Shown in pieces: positions 32,492-32,778 of a DNA stretch of 32,778 nucleotides; position 1 is the stretch's first letter, and each line of letters begins with the position of its first letter. A program made the position numbers and the translations under genes. Source of the stretch: an uncultured Blautia sp. (GTDB lineage Bacteria; Bacillota; Clostridia; Lachnospirales; Lachnospiraceae); contig CALIZJ010000018.1 of assembly GCA_938028845.1 (NCBI GenBank), positions 1 to 32,778 of the forward strand, given 5' to 3'. The notes below the pieces were generated by a model that was given only the letters and a program-made list of their open reading frames with translations, had not been told where the DNA came from and made no database searches.

Positions 32492-32778
32492 CTATGCGAT
32501 TTCCTCGATCCTTGTCTTTATCTGCCGGATTTCTGTCTCCATGTGGTTGACCTTCAAAAGCAGCATTTCCTTTTCAGCTTCCACTTTCAAAGCATCGCCA
32601 AGCTTTCGGTTCAATATATAATGTCCTTCTGCTACTATCTGGATATTCTTATTAGTCTCATTTTCCAATGTCATCTGAATATCCGTCACCTTATTTTCCA
32701 CCACATTTGCTCTCTCGCACATTGTCTTAACTGTGCCTTCTATGGTGTCCATTCTTGCACCCATAGTCTTGACCGTGC
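32492..32778 (-). CDS. Partial coiled-coil protein of unknown function
   Basis: The frame is open to the right edge, so the N-terminus is outside the window; the ATG at 32764 is probably internal. About 95 residues are visible. They are almost wholly helical with heptad spacing, rich in Glu, Lys, Asn and Met, and without aromatic core or membrane segments. TVKTM occurs twice exactly 14 residues (two heptads) apart. Similar short coiled-coil proteins are common in Lachnospiraceae but I know no function. The reading direction points toward the two-component operon, about 410 nt away. Confidence 0.65.
   Translation of the reverse strand, partial: TVKTMGARMDTIEGTVKTMCERANVVENKVTDIQMTLENETNKNIQIVAEGHYILNRKLGDALKVEAEKEMLLLKVNHMETEIRQIKTRIEEIA

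Noticed and set aside
1..32778. CRISPR arrays, tRNA or rRNA genes, intact insertion sequences, att sites
   Set aside because: No regularly spaced repeats, cloverleaf-like clusters, transposase frames or duplicated ends were seen on either strand. A computed search was not possible.

Overview
The window comes from a Gram-positive anaerobe, most likely a gut Lachnospiraceae (Clostridia). The evidence is moderate GC, strong GGAGG-type ribosome binding sites, CUT1 sugar transporters without their own ATPase, a GH94 phosphorylase, a SpoVB/MurJ-like flippase and a giant CoA-dehydratase-activase fusion protein. I would not name a genus from sequence alone.

Region 1 (1-2962) has a partial secreted protein on the minus strand, divergent from a large XRE-type regulator on the plus strand. 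Region 2 (3104-12724) looks like a xylo-oligosaccharide utilisation locus. A plus-strand AraC-type regulator faces a minus-strand operon of solute-binding protein, two permeases, GH3 glycosidase, a possible 29-residue peptide, GH43 beta-xylosidase and a beta-lactamase-fold serine hydrolase. Region 3 (12960-20025) is a second sugar locus, probably for cello-oligosaccharides. A minus-strand operon (LacI regulator, solute-binding protein, two permeases) is divergent from a plus-strand GH94 cellobiose phosphorylase, and the same 14-nt candidate operator lies just downstream of both promoters. Between regions 2 and 3, a small frameshifted remnant of a group II intron reverse transcriptase sits 3 bp after the AraC stop codon.

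Region 4 (20163-25864) holds tgt on the minus strand and, divergently, a 1413-residue protein that fuses two HgdC-type activase domains to HgdB-like domains. Its strong promoter is followed by a leader of about 180 nt with a closed multi-helix fold that I cannot assign to a known riboswitch class. Region 5 (25988-29716) is a minus-strand operon, hisH-hisF-ung-flippase. Region 6 (29858-32778) is a translationally coupled response regulator/histidine kinase pair. Upstream of it are four 11-bp-periodic hexamers resembling a PhoP/PhoB box, placed as if to activate a short plus-strand transcript ending at a strong terminator, a possible small RNA. A partial coiled-coil protein closes the window.

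Overall picture: oligosaccharides are imported by two CUT1 transporters, presumably powered by a shared ATPase encoded elsewhere. They are then cleaved inside the cell by exo-xylosidases or by phosphorolysis. The most novel material is non-coding: the structured leader at 21506-21584, the possible phosphate-box-controlled RNA at 32252-32440, and the operator architecture of the two sugar loci. No tRNA, rRNA, CRISPR array or intact mobile element was seen.
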